From Companilactobacillus metriopterae (GTDB lineage Bacteria > Bacillota > Bacilli > Lactobacillales > Lactobacillaceae): a DNA stretch of 64,000 nt. Location: the NCBI RefSeq assembly GCF_004117915.1, contig NZ_RSTD01000001.1, forward strand, positions 620,001 to 684,000, written 5' to 3'. Shown here piece by piece: positions 45,443 to 56,206 of the stretch. The notes below the pieces were generated by a model. It saw only the letters and a program-made list of their open reading frames with translations, ran no database searches and was not told the origin of the DNA. Made by a program: the position numbers and the translations under genes. Within the stretch, counting starts at the first letter, position 1. Each line of letters opens with the position of its first letter.

Positions 45443-46228
45443 TTATAAAAAATTATATGGTTCTGTTATAACTTTAGACCTAATTACTTCTATATTCCAA
45501 TTATTTATTGAATTCCACTGCTCTAATTTATCGGCTATTTTATCTATAAATATTTTTTCAATATTGTGTCCCGGATCAATCACATTTAATCCAAGTGACT
45601 GCATATCTTGTGCAGTATGATAATAAACATCACCAGTTATGAAAGTATCTGCTCCTGATTCCAATACATCAGGATAAAACTTGCCAGCATCTCCACCTAT
45701 CAATGCAACTTTTTTAACAGAATTAGGAATTTCAGATTTTATATATCGTAAGTTTGGTACCTTGAAACTTTTGGCAACTTTATTAGCAAATTCTTCAATT
45801 GTAGTAGCTTGATCTAGTTCTGTAAATCTTCCTAGATTACTATCCGGACGCAATTTTTGAATGTTTTTAAATCCCAATTGCTCCATAAGCCAATCATTCA
45901 TTCCACCATCAGCATTATCAGTATTTGTATGTGAAGAATATACAGAAATATTATTTGACAAAATATCACTGTACATTTTATTTTGAGGATTTGAAAGATC
46001 TAGATTCTTTGCCGATCTGAACATTATTGGATGATGTGAAACTATCAAATCTACGTTGTTTTCAATGGCTTCTTCAACAACTAGTGGTCTAACATCTAAG
46101 GTAGTCATTACTTTTCGTATAGGAGCATTCTTATCTCCAATTTGAAATCCAGTTGGATCCCCTTCTTCTCGCAACTCTATAGGTGCAAAGATTTCCATTT
46201 GTGTTATTACGTCATTAACATCTGTCAT
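45443..46228 (-). CDS. Nif3-like dinuclear metal centre protein (YqfO family)
   Basis: The 261 residues match the Nif3/DUF34 family, ring-shaped hexamers with a dinuclear metal site. Motifs: VEEAIENNVDLIVSHHPIMF (two His ligands), SSHTNTDNADGGMN and the late GDVYYHTAQDM, GHNIEK. The PII-like insertion of B. subtilis YqfO (about 370 residues) is absent, so this is the short form. The biochemical role is unsettled (sometimes called GTP cyclohydrolase 1 type 2). It is coupled to trmK by TAATG. Confidence 0.9.
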   Translation of the reverse strand: MTDVNDVITQMEIFAPIELREEGDPTGFQIGDKNAPIRKVMTTLDVRPLVVEEAIENNVDLIVSHHPIMFRSAKNLDLSNPQNKMYSDILSNNISVYSSHTNTDNADGGMNDWLMEQLGFKNIQKLRPDSNLGRFTELDQATTIEEFANKVAKSFKVPNLRYIKSEIPNSVKKVALIGGDAGKFYPDVLESGADTFITGDVYYHTAQDMQSLGLNVIDPGHNIEKIFIDKIADKLEQWNSINNWNIEVIRSKVITEPYNFL

Positions 46229-46920
46229 TATTTAAGTACCTCTTTAACTAGCTCAATATTATTAGTTATTTGGTTTACTTTATCTTGATCAATATTTTTG
46301 GCTCTTTGAATATTTTTTAGTGATTTTTCATAACTTTCTAACTTACGACTCCATTTTGAAATGAATGCTTCTTTTTTAGTCTTACTTAATATTGGTCCCA
46401 TTAGTAACTCTGACTCACTTAAAACTTTAGGATTTTTAATTTTTTTAGCTTTTATGATTTCATATGTATGATTGTCTTCATTGATAATATTCTCATCAAT
46501 GATTTCAAAATTATTTTCAGATAACCATTTTCTTACTAATGGTTCGCCAATATTTGGTTGAAGAATCAAATTTTTAACATTTTCTAATTGTTCTGATGTG
46601 GACTTAGATAAAATATTTTCAATTAAAATCCCACCCATACCGGCAATAATAACTGTATCAATTAAATCTGGACCCAAAATAACGTCTAAGCCATTGCCTA
46701 GACGCACTTGGATTTTATTAGAAAGACCAAAATTTTCAACGTGTTGCTTTGAAATATTCATAGGTCCCTCTACAACTTCACCAGCTATGGCAAAATCGAT
46801 AATATTATTTTGGACTAATTCTATAGGAATGTAGGCATGGTCAGAACCAATATCAGCAACACGTGATTCTGGATCAACCATGTCATATACAGATTTCAAT
46901 CTATTCGATAAAAGTTCCAT
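46228..46920 (-). CDS. trmK: tRNA (adenine-N1)-methyltransferase, position 22
   Basis: It methylates A22 of tRNA at N1 with SAM. The 230 residues have a Rossmann domain starting RVADIGSDHAYIPIELV (motif I), AIAGEVVEGP, VRLGNGLDVI, VIIAGMGGILIENIL, and NIGEPLVRKWL, plus the C-terminal coiled-coil helical domain (about 165-230). It lies next to the nif3-like gene, its near-universal Firmicutes neighbour, downstream of the rpoD block. Confidence 0.93.
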   Translation of the reverse strand: MELLSNRLKSVYDMVDPESRVADIGSDHAYIPIELVQNNIIDFAIAGEVVEGPMNISKQHVENFGLSNKIQVRLGNGLDVILGPDLIDTVIIAGMGGILIENILSKSTSEQLENVKNLILQPNIGEPLVRKWLSENNFEIIDENIINEDNHTYEIIKAKKIKNPKVLSESELLMGPILSKTKKEAFISKWSRKLESYEKSLKNIQRAKNIDQDKVNQITNNIELVKEVLK

Positions 46921-46935
46921 CTAATCTCACCTATT

Positions 46936-48132
46936 TTAGTTTGATGTTTTACGATCAGCGTCTGTCATGTATTCACGAGTCATAGGTAATGCTGAGCCGC
47001 TAGGTCCGTTTGTAATTAGGAATTGAATTACGTCAATGTTTCCACTTTCAAATGAAGCAGCACATCCCTGTAAATATAAATCCCACATACGAACAAATCT
47101 GTCGCCATACATATCTTTGACCTGATCTCTAACTTTATTAAAGTTATCGTACCAGATTTCAACAGTCTTTTGATAATGTCTACGTAATGGTTCAATATCA
47201 TCTAGTTGTAATTTTGCATCCATGATGTGGCCGATATTTTCCTTCAAATCAGGAATATATCCACCTGGGAAAATATACTTAACTAACCAAGGATCAACTC
47301 CTAATCCGTAATGTTGACCTGTAATACCATGAATTAGAGCTGTTCCATTTGGAACAAGTAATTCTTTGATTTTTTCAAAGTATCCGCCAAGATTTTCTTT
47401 ACCAACGTGTTCAAACATACCAACTGATACGATATGATCAAATTTTTGATCAAGATCTCGATAATCTTCTAGAATAACAGTCATTTGATCTTCTAGACCT
47501 TCTTCTTTAATACGGTTATTAACAAAATCAAATTGTTCTTGACTCAATGTTACACCTGTGGCTTTTAAACCGTATTCCTTAGCAGCTGTGAGCATCATAG
47601 TTCCCCAACCACAACCAATATCTAGGAATGTTTCACCTGGTTTAGAGTTAAGTTTATTTAAAATATGATGTACTTTATTCCATTGAGCTTGTTCCAATGT
47701 GTCATCAGGTGTTCTAAAGTAAGCACAAGAGTAGGTCATGGTATCATCAAGCCACATTTTATAGAAATCATTTCCTATATCGTAATGTTCTTGAATCTCT
47801 TTTTTGTTACCTTCTTTTGTATGACTAAACTTAGGAACAAATCTTTTAAGATTAATGCTAGACATAAAACTATCAGACATTTGGTATGCAGAAGTAATAA
47901 GTTTTTGAAGTGAACCTTCAATTTCTATTTTTCTGTCCATATAAGCTTCACCAAGTGTCAATGTTGCATGTTTAAGTAAATCAGAAATTGCAACTTTGGT
48001 ATTAAACTTAATTGTAATTTCTGGTGTATCACTTGGTCCATATTGCTTTTCACTTCCATCCCAGTAAACTACTCTAACTGGTATTGTGAATGATTTTTCA
48101 AAAACTTTATCATATACTGTGCGATCTAGCAT
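46936..48132 (-). CDS. cfa: Cyclopropane-fatty-acyl-phospholipid synthase
   Basis: It adds a methylene from SAM to unsaturated acyl chains of membrane lipids, giving acid resistance in lactobacilli. The 398 residues have [36 protein letters not shown] (SAM motif I), GVTLSQEQ, and [10 protein letters not shown]. The start ATG follows TAGGAGG. It sits between trmK and rpoD, but a terminator (48216-48278) separates it from rpoD, so it must have its own promoter in 48133-48215, where I can only see weak AT-rich candidates. Confidence 0.95.
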   Translation of the reverse strand: MLDRTVYDKVFEKSFTIPVRVVYWDGSEKQYGPSDTPEITIKFNTKVAISDLLKHATLTLGEAYMDRKIEIEGSLQKLITSAYQMSDSFMSSINLKRFVPKFSHTKEGNKKEIQEHYDIGNDFYKMWLDDTMTYSCAYFRTPDDTLEQAQWNKVHHILNKLNSKPGETFLDIGCGWGTMMLTAAKEYGLKATGVTLSQEQFDFVNNRIKEEGLEDQMTVILEDYRDLDQKFDHIVSVGMFEHVGKENLGGYFEKIKELLVPNGTALIHGITGQHYGLGVDPWLVKYIFPGGYIPDLKENIGHIMDAKLQLDDIEPLRRHYQKTVEIWYDNFNKVRDQVKDMYGDRFVRMWDLYLQGCAASFESGNIDVIQFLITNGPSGSALPMTREYMTDADRKTSN

Positions 48133-48215
48133 AATATCCTCCTAAAACTATATAGCTAATATTGTAAATCAAATTTTATAAAATAAAACAGTATTTTCAA
48201 AATTAATATTTATAT

Positions 48216-48278
48216 AAATGAAAAAAACCTGATGTTATGGATATCAAAAAATGATACCGAACATTAGGCTTTTCATTT
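48216..48278 (-). terminator. rpoD terminator
   Basis: A long hairpin: outer arms AAATGAAAA/TTTTCATTT (48216-48224, 48270-48278), an inner stem CCTGATGTT/AACATTAGG and a further inner stem TATCA/TGATA. The minus strand ends in a U-rich tract. It lies immediately after the rpoD stop. Confidence 0.75.
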
Positions 48279-48279
48279 A

Positions 48280-49404
48280 TTATTCAAGAAAATCTTTTAG
48301 TTGTTTAGATCTTGATGGATGTCTTAACTTTCTTAGAGCTTTAGCTTCGATCTGACGGATTCTTTCACGAGTTACGCCAAATACTGAACCTACTTCTTCA
48401 AGGGTTCTTGTACGTCCATCATCAAGTCCAAATCGTAATCTAAGCACATTCTCTTCACGATCTGTAAGTGTGTCTAGTACACTTTCTAACTGTTCTTTAA
48501 GTAATTCATATGAAGCATGATCTTCTGGACTTGTTGCGTCAGAATCTTCAATAAAATCACCAAGATGAGAATCGTCCTCTTCACCAATAGGTGTTTCAAG
48601 AGAAACAGGTTCTTGAGCAATTTTTAGGATATCACGAACTTTAGCAGTTGGCATATCCATTTCAGCACCAATTTCTTCTGGCAGAGGTTCACGACCTAAA
48701 TCTTGAAGTAATTGTCTTTGAATACGAATTAATTTATTAATTGTTTCAACCATATGTACCGGAATACGAATAGTTCTAGCTTGGTCAGCGATGGCACGAG
48801 TAATAGCCTGTCTAATCCACCAAGTTGCATACGTTGAGAATTTAAATCCAAGTCTGTAGTCAAATTTTTCGACAGCTTTCATTAATCCCATGTTACCTTC
48901 TTGAATTAAATCAAGAAATTGCATTCCACGACCAACATATCTTTTGGCAATAGAAACAACTAAGCGAAGGTTAGCTTCAGCCAATTGTTGTTTGGCTTCT
49001 TCGTCACCTTGTTCAATTTTTAAAGCTAGGTCAACTTCTTCTTGAGCAGTAAGAAGTGATACTCGACCAATTTCTTTAAGATACATTCTTACAGGATCAT
49101 TAACCTTAATATCAGTTATTTCTGTATTTTTCTTTGTATCTTCTGCAGTGTCTTCTTCTTTTTTAAGAGCATAGGCACTTGGATTTCCTTCAGCATCAAC
49201 AACACTGATACCTTGATCTTCAATGTTTTCGACAACTATAGAAATATCTTCTTCTTCTAGTTTGAATGGTGCTATTAGTTCAGCATTAAGATCTTCTTCT
49301 GAAAGTTCTCCGGCCTTTTTATAATCTTTAATGACCTTTTTGGTTGCTGTTGCTACTTCGTCATTTGTAATTTCTCTTACAGTAGATGTATTTTTCTTTG
49401 CCAT
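48280..49404 (-). CDS. rpoD: Primary sigma factor RpoD (SigA)
   Basis: This housekeeping sigma-70 of RNA polymerase has 374 residues. Region 1.1 is short, region 1.2 is [13 protein letters not shown], region 2 is [29 protein letters not shown] and [15 protein letters not shown], region 3 follows, and region 4.2 is [28 protein letters not shown]. It is the last gene of the dnaG-rpoD pair, 24 bases after dnaG, and closed by a terminator. Confidence 0.97.
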   Translation of the reverse strand: MAKKNTSTVREITNDEVATATKKVIKDYKKAGELSEEDLNAELIAPFKLEEEDISIVVENIEDQGISVVDAEGNPSAYALKKEEDTAEDTKKNTEITDIKVNDPVRMYLKEIGRVSLLTAQEEVDLALKIEQGDEEAKQQLAEANLRLVVSIAKRYVGRGMQFLDLIQEGNMGLMKAVEKFDYRLGFKFSTYATWWIRQAITRAIADQARTIRIPVHMVETINKLIRIQRQLLQDLGREPLPEEIGAEMDMPTAKVRDILKIAQEPVSLETPIGEEDDSHLGDFIEDSDATSPEDHASYELLKEQLESVLDTLTDREENVLRLRFGLDDGRTRTLEEVGSVFGVTRERIRQIEAKALRKLRHPSRSKQLKDFLE

Positions 49405-49428
49405 ATATGGATATCCTCCGCCAATTAA

Positions 49429-51255
49429 CTATTGATTAGTCAATTGTTGTTTCACTTTAATTAATTTTTGAGTTATTTCTAACTGTAATGCAATATTTCC
49501 AACTAATGTAGCTTGTTTCAGTTGTTCTTCTAGTTCTTGATATTGACTTTCTAAGCTGGAATTTTGAACATTATTTATATAATCTGCAATCTCCTGTTCA
49601 GAATAGGAATCAGGCATACGCATCATTTCTATTTGTGCTAGTAAATTACGCTGATTATCATCAATGTAGTTCATAAATTCAGAAATGGAAATATCGTCCA
49701 CATTCTGTTCAGACTGATATTCAATTAAAGAATTAAATAGTTGTTGATATTTATCATGTAAAAATGTAAAACCGTTTCCTTTAAGTGAAAGTCTAATATC
49801 AGTATGCTTAATTGCCCAATACATCAAACTCAATTCGGATTTCTCAATTTTATCAAACTTAGTTGGCACTTTAGCAGTTAATTCTTCTAACTCTTTAAGT
49901 TTAACATTTTTATAGTTGTTTGCGGGCTTTCGTATCTCCTGCCTTCGTCTATAGCTGTCGAACTCCTTTTTTACTGAATTGACAGATATATTCAATTCTT
50001 CGGATACCTTAGATAGATAAATATCAATCTCCACAGGAGAGTTCAGTTTAGCAATCTCACCTAATGCTTTATTTAAATATTCCAATTGATCTCGTTCGTT
50101 ATCCAAATTATAATTTCTTTTCAAATAACTTAGATTGAAAGCAATTGGAGTTTGAATAGCATTATTAACAAGATTTTTAAAACTTTGAGATCCGTTTTCT
50201 CTGATATATTCATCTGGATCCTTTTGACCTGGTATGGAGATTACACCAAAGTTAAATCGATTATCATTTAAATGAGACAAAGCTCTATAAGTGGCTTCAA
50301 CTCCAGCGTTATCGCCATCGTAACAGATAATTATTTGCTTTGTTATCCTACTCAAAGTATATAATTGATCGTCAGTTAAGCTTGTACCCATAGATGCTAC
50401 ACCGTTTGAAATGCCTGCACGATCAGCACTAAGAACATCCATAAAACCTTCAAACAGAATAACACTATTGGTCTCTCTGACTGCTCTTTTAGCATTGCTT
50501 AAATTGAATAAAATTTTACTCTTATTAAATATAGGTGTCTCAGGACTATTCAAATATTTAGCAGTGTTATCTTCTTTATCTAGAATTCGTCCTGAAAAGG
50601 CTACAACGTTGCCTGATTCATCGGTTATTGGAACCATAATCCTGCCTCTGAACCTATCAAATAATTCTCCACTATCATTTTCTACAAACAAACCAGATTT
50701 CTTTAAAACATCATCTGAGATATCTTTATCTTTGAAAAATTGTACTAGCAAACTCGAATTATTTGGAGCGTATCCTAGAGAAAATTTTTCAATTTGATTA
50801 TTATCTATATCACGATTATTTAGATATTTTAAAGCATTAGAACCATTCTCGGTTTTCATTAAAATATGGTTGTATAGCTGTGTAACTTCTTTGTACATCT
50901 GGATAAGAGTCCTGCTATCAGAATTCTCATAATTATTTGAAGTAGATGGAGTGTAAGAATCTGGAACAGGTATATTAGATAAATTTGCAACCTCTATAAC
51001 TGCCTCAGGAAATGATTTATTTTCCATTTCCATAACAAACTTAAAGACATTGCCTCCACGGCCACAACTGAAACAATGAAAAATCTGCTTATCCTCAGCA
51101 ACAGAGAATGAAGCAGTTTTTTCTTCATGAAATGGACATAGTCCAAATAAATTTTTTCCAGCTTTTTTTAACTGAACATAATGACCTATAACATCAACTA
51201 TATCCGTCTTGGAGGTAACTTCATCAATAAATTCTTGTGGTATTCTATTTGCCAA
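49429..51255 (-). CDS. dnaG: DNA primase
   Basis: It synthesises RNA primers at the replication fork and contacts DnaB helicase. The 608 residues have the CHC2 zinc finger (CPFHEEKTASF ... CFSCGRGG), the TOPRIM domain with ILFEGFMDVLSA and ICYDGDNAG, and a C-terminal helicase-binding domain. The start is TTG at 51255 (L/M-ANRIPQEF), 7 bases after GGAGGT. A longer in-frame extension upstream is through the promoter and has no homology. Confidence 0.95.
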   Translation of the reverse strand: MANRIPQEFIDEVTSKTDIVDVIGHYVQLKKAGKNLFGLCPFHEEKTASFSVAEDKQIFHCFSCGRGGNVFKFVMEMENKSFPEAVIEVANLSNIPVPDSYTPSTSNNYENSDSRTLIQMYKEVTQLYNHILMKTENGSNALKYLNNRDIDNNQIEKFSLGYAPNNSSLLVQFFKDKDISDDVLKKSGLFVENDSGELFDRFRGRIMVPITDESGNVVAFSGRILDKEDNTAKYLNSPETPIFNKSKILFNLSNAKRAVRETNSVILFEGFMDVLSADRAGISNGVASMGTSLTDDQLYTLSRITKQIIICYDGDNAGVEATYRALSHLNDNRFNFGVISIPGQKDPDEYIRENGSQSFKNLVNNAIQTPIAFNLSYLKRNYNLDNERDQLEYLNKALGEIAKLNSPVEIDIYLSKVSEELNISVNSVKKEFDSYRRRQEIRKPANNYKNVKLKELEELTAKVPTKFDKIEKSELSLMYWAIKHTDIRLSLKGNGFTFLHDKYQQLFNSLIEYQSEQNVDDISISEFMNYIDDNQRNLLAQIEMMRMPDSYSEQEIADYINNVQNSSLESQYQELEEQLKQATLVGNIALQLEITQKLIKVKQQLTNQ

Positions 51256-51293
51256 TTTAGCTACCTCCAATCTATTTAGAGTAGAACAAGGAC

Positions 51294-51321
51294 ATATAAT
51301 ATAACACATATTATATTATAT
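51294..51321. repeat. 11-bp AT-only inverted repeat between glyS and dnaG
   Basis: ATATAATATAA (51294-51304) is the exact reverse complement of 51311-51321, loop CACATA. It has no T-run, so is not a terminator, and it overlaps the proposed dnaG -10 region, so it could be an operator or a by-product of an AT-rich promoter. Confidence 0.5.
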
Positions 51322-51341
51322 AACAAACAATGTGCTACCAA
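51313..51341 (-). promoter_or_regulatory. Candidate dnaG-rpoD promoter
   Basis: On the minus strand TTGGTA (51341-51336), a 17-base spacer and TAATAT (51318-51313) precede dnaG by about 60 bases. Confidence 0.5.
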
Positions 51342-51344
51342 TAT

Positions 51345-53411
51345 CTACTTAGTGACTATTTTAGATAAATCACCTAGTTTTGCAATTATATTGTCTGCAA
51401 TAACTAGTTGTGTTAGACGATTATTTTTTACATTATCATCGTCAGCCATAATCATATTTTCATCAAAATACAATTGAATGGTATTTTTAAGATTTGCTAA
51501 CTGTGTATACAATTCTTCAGAAGTCATTTCATCAAACTTAATATTAGAAATGCCATTACGTAATTCTGATTCGGAAGGATTTTCAAAGTAGTTATCATCA
51601 ACGCTAAGCTCATTGTTAAAATCAAACTCTGCTTTTTGAGCAAGATTTACAATTCTACTTAGTGACTCAATAATTTCCTTGAAATCATCATCATTTGAAT
51701 GATTTTGTAGTATATGAGCTACATCAATCATCGCAACAGGATCAACAACATCATTAGATGTTACTGCTTCAATAATATCTGTACGAATCTTTTCACCATG
51801 TAGATATTGCTTTACTCTATCTGTAATAAAATCATCTAACTCTTTTGAATTTTTGTTTAAGTCCAATGAAGCAGGAACATCTAAATTATCTTGGAGATAA
51901 TTTTGTAATTCATTAAAGTCTAGGGACCAATTATTTTCTTTTAGAATTCTGACAATTCCTGCTGCTTGTCTTCTAATAGCATATGGATCATTAGATCCAC
52001 TTGGAATTAGATCGACTGCAAAGAATGTAATCATTGTGTCTAATTTATCGGACAAAGCTAGAACTGAGCCAACTTTTGAATCAGGTAAATCACCATCTGC
52101 AGAAATTGGCATGTAGTGTTCTCTGATAGCTTTTGCTACTTGTGCATTTTCACCCATTAAATTAGCATATTTTTCACCCATTATTCCTTGTAGTTCTGGG
52201 AATTCATCGACCATATTTGTAACAAGATCAAATTTGTAGATATCACTGGAACGAAGTAAGTCAGTTTTTTCTGTAGCTGATAATCCAAATTCATCTGCTA
52301 AATAACTAGCGATTTGATGTACTTGCATCATTTTTTCATATAATGTACCAATTTTTACATGGAAATTAACAGTTTTCAATTTCTCAACATAATCATTGAT
52401 AGATTTTTTCTGATCTTCTTTGAAGAAGAAATCAGCGTCTTCTAGTCTTGCTACAAGAACTTTTTCATTTCCACGAATGACATTTTCTAAGTGTTCTGAG
52501 TTACCATTTCTAACCGAGATAAAATCAGGAACAAGATTACCGTTACTATCTCTAGCATAGAAATATCTTTGATTATCTTTCATAGAAGTTATTAAAACTT
52601 CCTCAGGTATTTCTAAATATTTTGGATCAAATTTTCCACTAAATGCTGTTGGATATTCTACTAGATTATTTACTTCTTCAAGAAGTCCTTTATCTAGGTC
52701 GACATTCCAATTGTTGTCTTTAGCAATTTTATTAATTTGGTCAACAATAATTTGTTTTCTTTCATTTGCGTCTACGAAAACAAAGTCGTTTTTTAATTGT
52801 TCTACATATGTATCTGCAGATTCAATTTCAATATCTTTTCCTAAGAATCTGTGTCCACGAGTATTTCTTCCGGATACAACATCCAAGATTTCAAGATTTA
52901 CTACATCACTGTCTAAAAGTGAAACAATCCAATGAATTGGTCGAATGTATTCAAAATCGAATGAACCCCAGTGCATTCTTGTTGGGAAAGTTATTGACTT
53001 AATAACTTCTGTTAATCCTTCCAAAACGTCTTCGGATGATTTTCCAGTTTCATGCTTTTGTATATATGCGTATTCTTCACCCTTTAGTTCTTCAAAAAAG
53101 ATATCATTTTCACTCAAACCTTGACCCTTAGCAAATCCAATAGCAGCCTTTGTCCAATTTCCGTCGGCATCTAGAGCAATCTTTTTAGATGGTCCTTTTG
53201 CTTTTAAATCGATATCTTCTTGTTTGTCCGCAATATCCTTAATGATTACTGACAATCTTCTAGGTGTAGAGTATTTCTCAATACTATTAAATGAAATACG
53301 ATTTTCTTTTAAATATTTTTCTGTTTTTTCGGCAAGTTGATTAACACTATTAGTAACAACATGTGCTGGCATTTCTTCTAAGCCAATTTCTAATAGATAG
53401 TTTTTAGACAT
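51345..53411 (-). CDS. glyS: Glycyl-tRNA synthetase beta subunit
   Basis: The tRNA-binding beta subunit of the bacterial alpha2beta2 glycyl-tRNA synthetase has 688 residues. Family landmarks: [12 protein letters not shown] at the N-terminus, [26 protein letters not shown], and AYIQKHETG; the HD-like and anticodon-binding parts follow, ending in [17 protein letters not shown]. The ATG at 53411 with AAAGGAG 8 bases upstream is preferred over an in-frame ATG seven codons earlier. It overlaps glyQ by 8 bases. Confidence 0.96.
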   Translation of the reverse strand: MSKNYLLEIGLEEMPAHVVTNSVNQLAEKTEKYLKENRISFNSIEKYSTPRRLSVIIKDIADKQEDIDLKAKGPSKKIALDADGNWTKAAIGFAKGQGLSENDIFFEELKGEEYAYIQKHETGKSSEDVLEGLTEVIKSITFPTRMHWGSFDFEYIRPIHWIVSLLDSDVVNLEILDVVSGRNTRGHRFLGKDIEIESADTYVEQLKNDFVFVDANERKQIIVDQINKIAKDNNWNVDLDKGLLEEVNNLVEYPTAFSGKFDPKYLEIPEEVLITSMKDNQRYFYARDSNGNLVPDFISVRNGNSEHLENVIRGNEKVLVARLEDADFFFKEDQKKSINDYVEKLKTVNFHVKIGTLYEKMMQVHQIASYLADEFGLSATEKTDLLRSSDIYKFDLVTNMVDEFPELQGIMGEKYANLMGENAQVAKAIREHYMPISADGDLPDSKVGSVLALSDKLDTMITFFAVDLIPSGSNDPYAIRRQAAGIVRILKENNWSLDFNELQNYLQDNLDVPASLDLNKNSKELDDFITDRVKQYLHGEKIRTDIIEAVTSNDVVDPVAMIDVAHILQNHSNDDDFKEIIESLSRIVNLAQKAEFDFNNELSVDDNYFENPSESELRNGISNIKFDEMTSEELYTQLANLKNTIQLYFDENMIMADDDNVKNNRLTQLVIADNIIAKLGDLSKIVTK

Positions 53412-54309
53412 TTTTAGTCTCCTTTGCTGCATGATTTAATAGTGGGAATCCACGTTTTTCACGTTCGTCTACGAATGCTTGGGCAACCTTATGTGCCATA
53501 CGTCTAATACGTGATAAGAAAGCAGCTCTCTCAGTTACAGAAACAGCTCCACGAGCATCCAAAAGGTTAAATGTGTGACTACATTTAAGAATATAATCAT
53601 AAGCAGGATGTACTAAACCTAAATCCATCAATCGATTGGCTTCTGCTTCATATTTATCAAAGAAGTCAAACAACATATCTTGATTACTTTCTTCAAATGA
53701 ATATTTAGAATGTTCGTATTCTGGTTCTTTGAAGATATCTCCATATAAAACACCATCTCCCCACTCTAGTGAGTAGACGTCGTTTACATCTTGAATATAA
53801 GAAGCTAATCTTTCTACACCATATGTTATTTCTGATGTTACAGGAGAACATTGAAGTCCACCAACTTGTTGGAAGTATGTAAATTGAGTAACTTCCATAC
53901 CGTCTAGCCAAACTTCCCAACCAACACCGGCACAACCCATTGAAGGATTCTCCCAGTTATCTTCAACAAATCGAATATCATGTTCCAATGGTTCAATGCC
54001 CAACGCACGAAGCGAGTCTAAATAAAATTCTTGAATATTTTCAGGTGCGGGTTTCATAACAACTTGGAATTGATGATGTTGGTACAGACGATTGGGATTA
54101 TCACCATATCGACCATCAGCTGGTCTTCTTGATGGTTCAACATAGGCAGCATTCCAAGGTTCTGGCCCGATCGCTCTTAAAAATGTATAAGGGCTCATTG
54201 TTCCAGCACCTTTTTCTGTGTCATATGCTTGCATAAGCATGCAACCTTTTTGACTCCAAAATTCTTGAAGCGTCAAAATCATTTCTTGAACTGTTAGTTT
54301 CTTTGACAT
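53404..54309 (-). CDS. glyQ: Glycyl-tRNA synthetase alpha subunit
   Basis: This catalytic class II subunit forms glycyl-adenylate. The 301 residues begin [14 protein letters not shown] and contain [32 protein letters not shown], and the [18 protein letters not shown] block. Expression is controlled by the T-box leader at 54334-54536. A run of Ser/Gln-rich residues near SFEESNQDM is ordinary. Confidence 0.97.
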   Translation of the reverse strand: MSKKLTVQEMILTLQEFWSQKGCMLMQAYDTEKGAGTMSPYTFLRAIGPEPWNAAYVEPSRRPADGRYGDNPNRLYQHHQFQVVMKPAPENIQEFYLDSLRALGIEPLEHDIRFVEDNWENPSMGCAGVGWEVWLDGMEVTQFTYFQQVGGLQCSPVTSEITYGVERLASYIQDVNDVYSLEWGDGVLYGDIFKEPEYEHSKYSFEESNQDMLFDFFDKYEAEANRLMDLGLVHPAYDYILKCSHTFNLLDARGAVSVTERAAFLSRIRRMAHKVAQAFVDEREKRGFPLLNHAAKETKNV

Positions 54310-54333
54310 ATTTTCTCCTTATTTGTAAAAGAC

Positions 54334-54379
54334 AAAAAAGTCGCCTCTTACAGAATTATATTTAATCTGTAAGGGACGA
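54334..54379 (-). terminator. Terminator of the glyQS T-box leader
   Basis: The stem is made of 54341-54354 and 54366-54379 (14 bp with two mismatches) followed by six Us on the minus strand. In uncharged tRNA-Gly conditions the upstream T-box element would pair with the 5' arm to form the antiterminator. Confidence 0.85.
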
Positions 54380-54520
54380 CTAATCGCGGTTCCACCCTAA
54401 TTCAGGTTTTCCCCTGCTCTTTTATATTTAAATGAAATATATAACTAGTTTCGCCATAAAAAATTGCGGTTCTCACTAATTCCGCATCACTGTATTTATA
54501 TACATTTAATATTAACACCA
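54336..54520 (-). promoter_or_regulatory. T-box riboswitch (glycine, specifier GGC) of glyQS
   Basis: The leader senses the ratio of uncharged to charged tRNA-Gly and switches transcription of glyQS. Seen: the T-box core AGGGTGGAACCGCG (minus strand, 54398-54385), a stem I region of about 80 bases before it and a GGC specifier at 54455-54453 (glycine codon) followed by GAAAC. The terminator stem lies at 54334-54379. The short leader without stem II matches the glyQS class. Exact 5' end is approximate. Confidence 0.9.
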
Positions 54521-54536
54521 TGAATAAAGTTGTCAA
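54513..54536 (-). promoter_or_regulatory. Promoter of the glyQS leader
   Basis: A perfect TTGACA (54536-54531 on the minus strand) with a 16-base spacer and TAATAT (54514-54509) precedes the T-box leader. Confidence 0.7.
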
Positions 54537-54539
54537 TAT

Positions 54540-55298
54540 TTAAATATTCCATTTTTTTAAATCATCTAAATATTTTTTACTTTTTGGCAATTCTCCAACA
54601 AGGTCAACATGAATGGAATCTATAGCATGTTGCAAAAGTGTTTTTTCAGATTCTTTAACATGTATATCAGAAATATTATCCAAACTTGTTGTACTCAATT
54701 TTCTTATTAATTCAACAATATTTGAGGGTATGTGTAACCTATTGGGATCATCATCAAAGTGCTTATGACAAATTATTCCGCCATGTACTGTTGAAAAATC
54801 AAACGGCCCTTCAGTTTCATTCCCAATGACACAAGAATTCATATTAGGTTCAACACCAAATATTTCAAAAATTTGTATTTGTATTAAATTTGTCACTAAT
54901 TGTGGATCATAGCCTTTATTAATCAGGCTAATTGTTTTAAAAATTTTTGTATACCAATCTATACCTAAGGGTTGCTCAAAAAATGCTGATCTTGTTAAAT
55001 CAAAAATAAATATAGCATAGGCACTCAATTCAATATCATTAATAATATTTTCAAACTGTTTCACGTTTATTGCTGAATTAATATATGAAAATCCATCTTC
55101 TTTTATTAAGCCTGAATAATCTGCATAAGTAAATGGAATCACAGCACCAGATAATTTGGAGTTTGGTTTTTGAACTCCTCTAGCTAAAATACTTTTAAAA
55201 CCATAGTCCTTAGTCAGTACAGTTAAAATTGCACTACTATCTTGGTATTTTGCTCTTCTAGTTATAATGCCAAAAAAACTAGAATTATTTTTGTTCAT
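54540..55298 (-). CDS. recO: DNA repair protein RecO
   Basis: It loads RecA on SSB-coated DNA with RecR in gap and break repair. The 252 residues have the OB-fold N-terminus (FFGIITRRAKYQDSSAILTVLTKDYG, ILARGVQKPNSKLSG), helical middle and C-terminal part. The usual zinc-finger cysteines (C-x2-C-x-C-type) are mostly gone: only one Cys pair-like remnant (NSCVIGNETEGPFDF ... GGIICHKH). The ATG overlaps the era stop (TAATG). It lies upstream of the glyQS promoter, as in other Firmicutes. Confidence 0.9.
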   Translation of the reverse strand: MNKNNSSFFGIITRRAKYQDSSAILTVLTKDYGFKSILARGVQKPNSKLSGAVIPFTYADYSGLIKEDGFSYINSAINVKQFENIINDIELSAYAIFIFDLTRSAFFEQPLGIDWYTKIFKTISLINKGYDPQLVTNLIQIQIFEIFGVEPNMNSCVIGNETEGPFDFSTVHGGIICHKHFDDDPNRLHIPSNIVELIRKLSTTSLDNISDIHVKESEKTLLQHAIDSIHVDLVGELPKSKKYLDDLKKWNI

Positions 55299-56206
55299 TA
55301 ATTAATATCCTTTAGTGAATAACCTGCTCTTGTTAAGAATAGTGGATCATCACGCCAATTTTTCTTAACTTTAACCCATAACTGTAAGTTTATTTTTTCA
55401 CCTAGAAGATGCTCAATCTTAATTCTAGAACCAATTCCAATGTTTTTGAGCATACTAGCTTGCTTTCCAATTACGATACGTTTCTGAGTTTCGCGTTCAA
55501 CATAGATAGTAGCTTCTACCTGAAGTTTGCCCTTTTCTGTACGTTGATTCATTTGTTCAACAACAACTGCAACAGAATGAGGTATCTCATCATGGGTTTC
55601 TTTTAAGATTTTTTCTCTAATAAGTTCCCCGACAATAAAATACTCCGGATGATCAGTTATTTGATCATCATCATAAAATTTTGGACCTTCTGGTAAATAC
55701 TTTGTTAGTGAATCTATTAATTCGTCCACATTATTACCTAGTGTGGCAGATATTGGTACAACTTCAGCAAATTCTAAAATATCACTATATTCCATAATTT
55801 GAGCTGGAATTTCATCAGGACTAATTAAATCAATTTTATTTAGTACCAAAAATACCGGAGCTTTGATATTTCTAAGCTCTTCCATAATAAATTTATCTCC
55901 AGGACCAACACTTTGTCCTGCTTCAGTCATAAACAAAACTGCTTCTACTTCTTTAAGGGCAGATAAAGCTGCCTTATCCATATACTGATCTAGATCATTT
56001 TTTGGTTTATGGATACCAGGAGTATCTAAGAAAATAATCTGACGATCATCATCAGTATAGATACCTTGTATCTTGTTTCTTGTTGTTTGTGCTTTCGGTG
56101 AAGTAATTGCTACTTCTTCTTTTAAAATACGATTCATAAATGTTGATTTTCCAACATTTGGTCGACCTACAATTGCAACAAAACCTGAACGAAATTTGTT
56201 TTCCAT
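55298..56206 (-). CDS. era: GTPase Era
   Basis: This is the essential GTPase that binds 16S rRNA during 30S assembly. The 302 residues show G1 [10 protein letters not shown]3 DTPGIHKP, G4 NKID, and the C-terminal KH domain ([26 protein letters not shown]). The start follows the cdd stop with TAATG coupling. Confidence 0.97.
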   Translation of the reverse strand: MENKFRSGFVAIVGRPNVGKSTFMNRILKEEVAITSPKAQTTRNKIQGIYTDDDRQIIFLDTPGIHKPKNDLDQYMDKAALSALKEVEAVLFMTEAGQSVGPGDKFIMEELRNIKAPVFLVLNKIDLISPDEIPAQIMEYSDILEFAEVVPISATLGNNVDELIDSLTKYLPEGPKFYDDDQITDHPEYFIVGELIREKILKETHDEIPHSVAVVVEQMNQRTEKGKLQVEATIYVERETQKRIVIGKQASMLKNIGIGSRIKIEHLLGEKINLQLWVKVKKNWRDDPLFLTRAGYSLKDIN

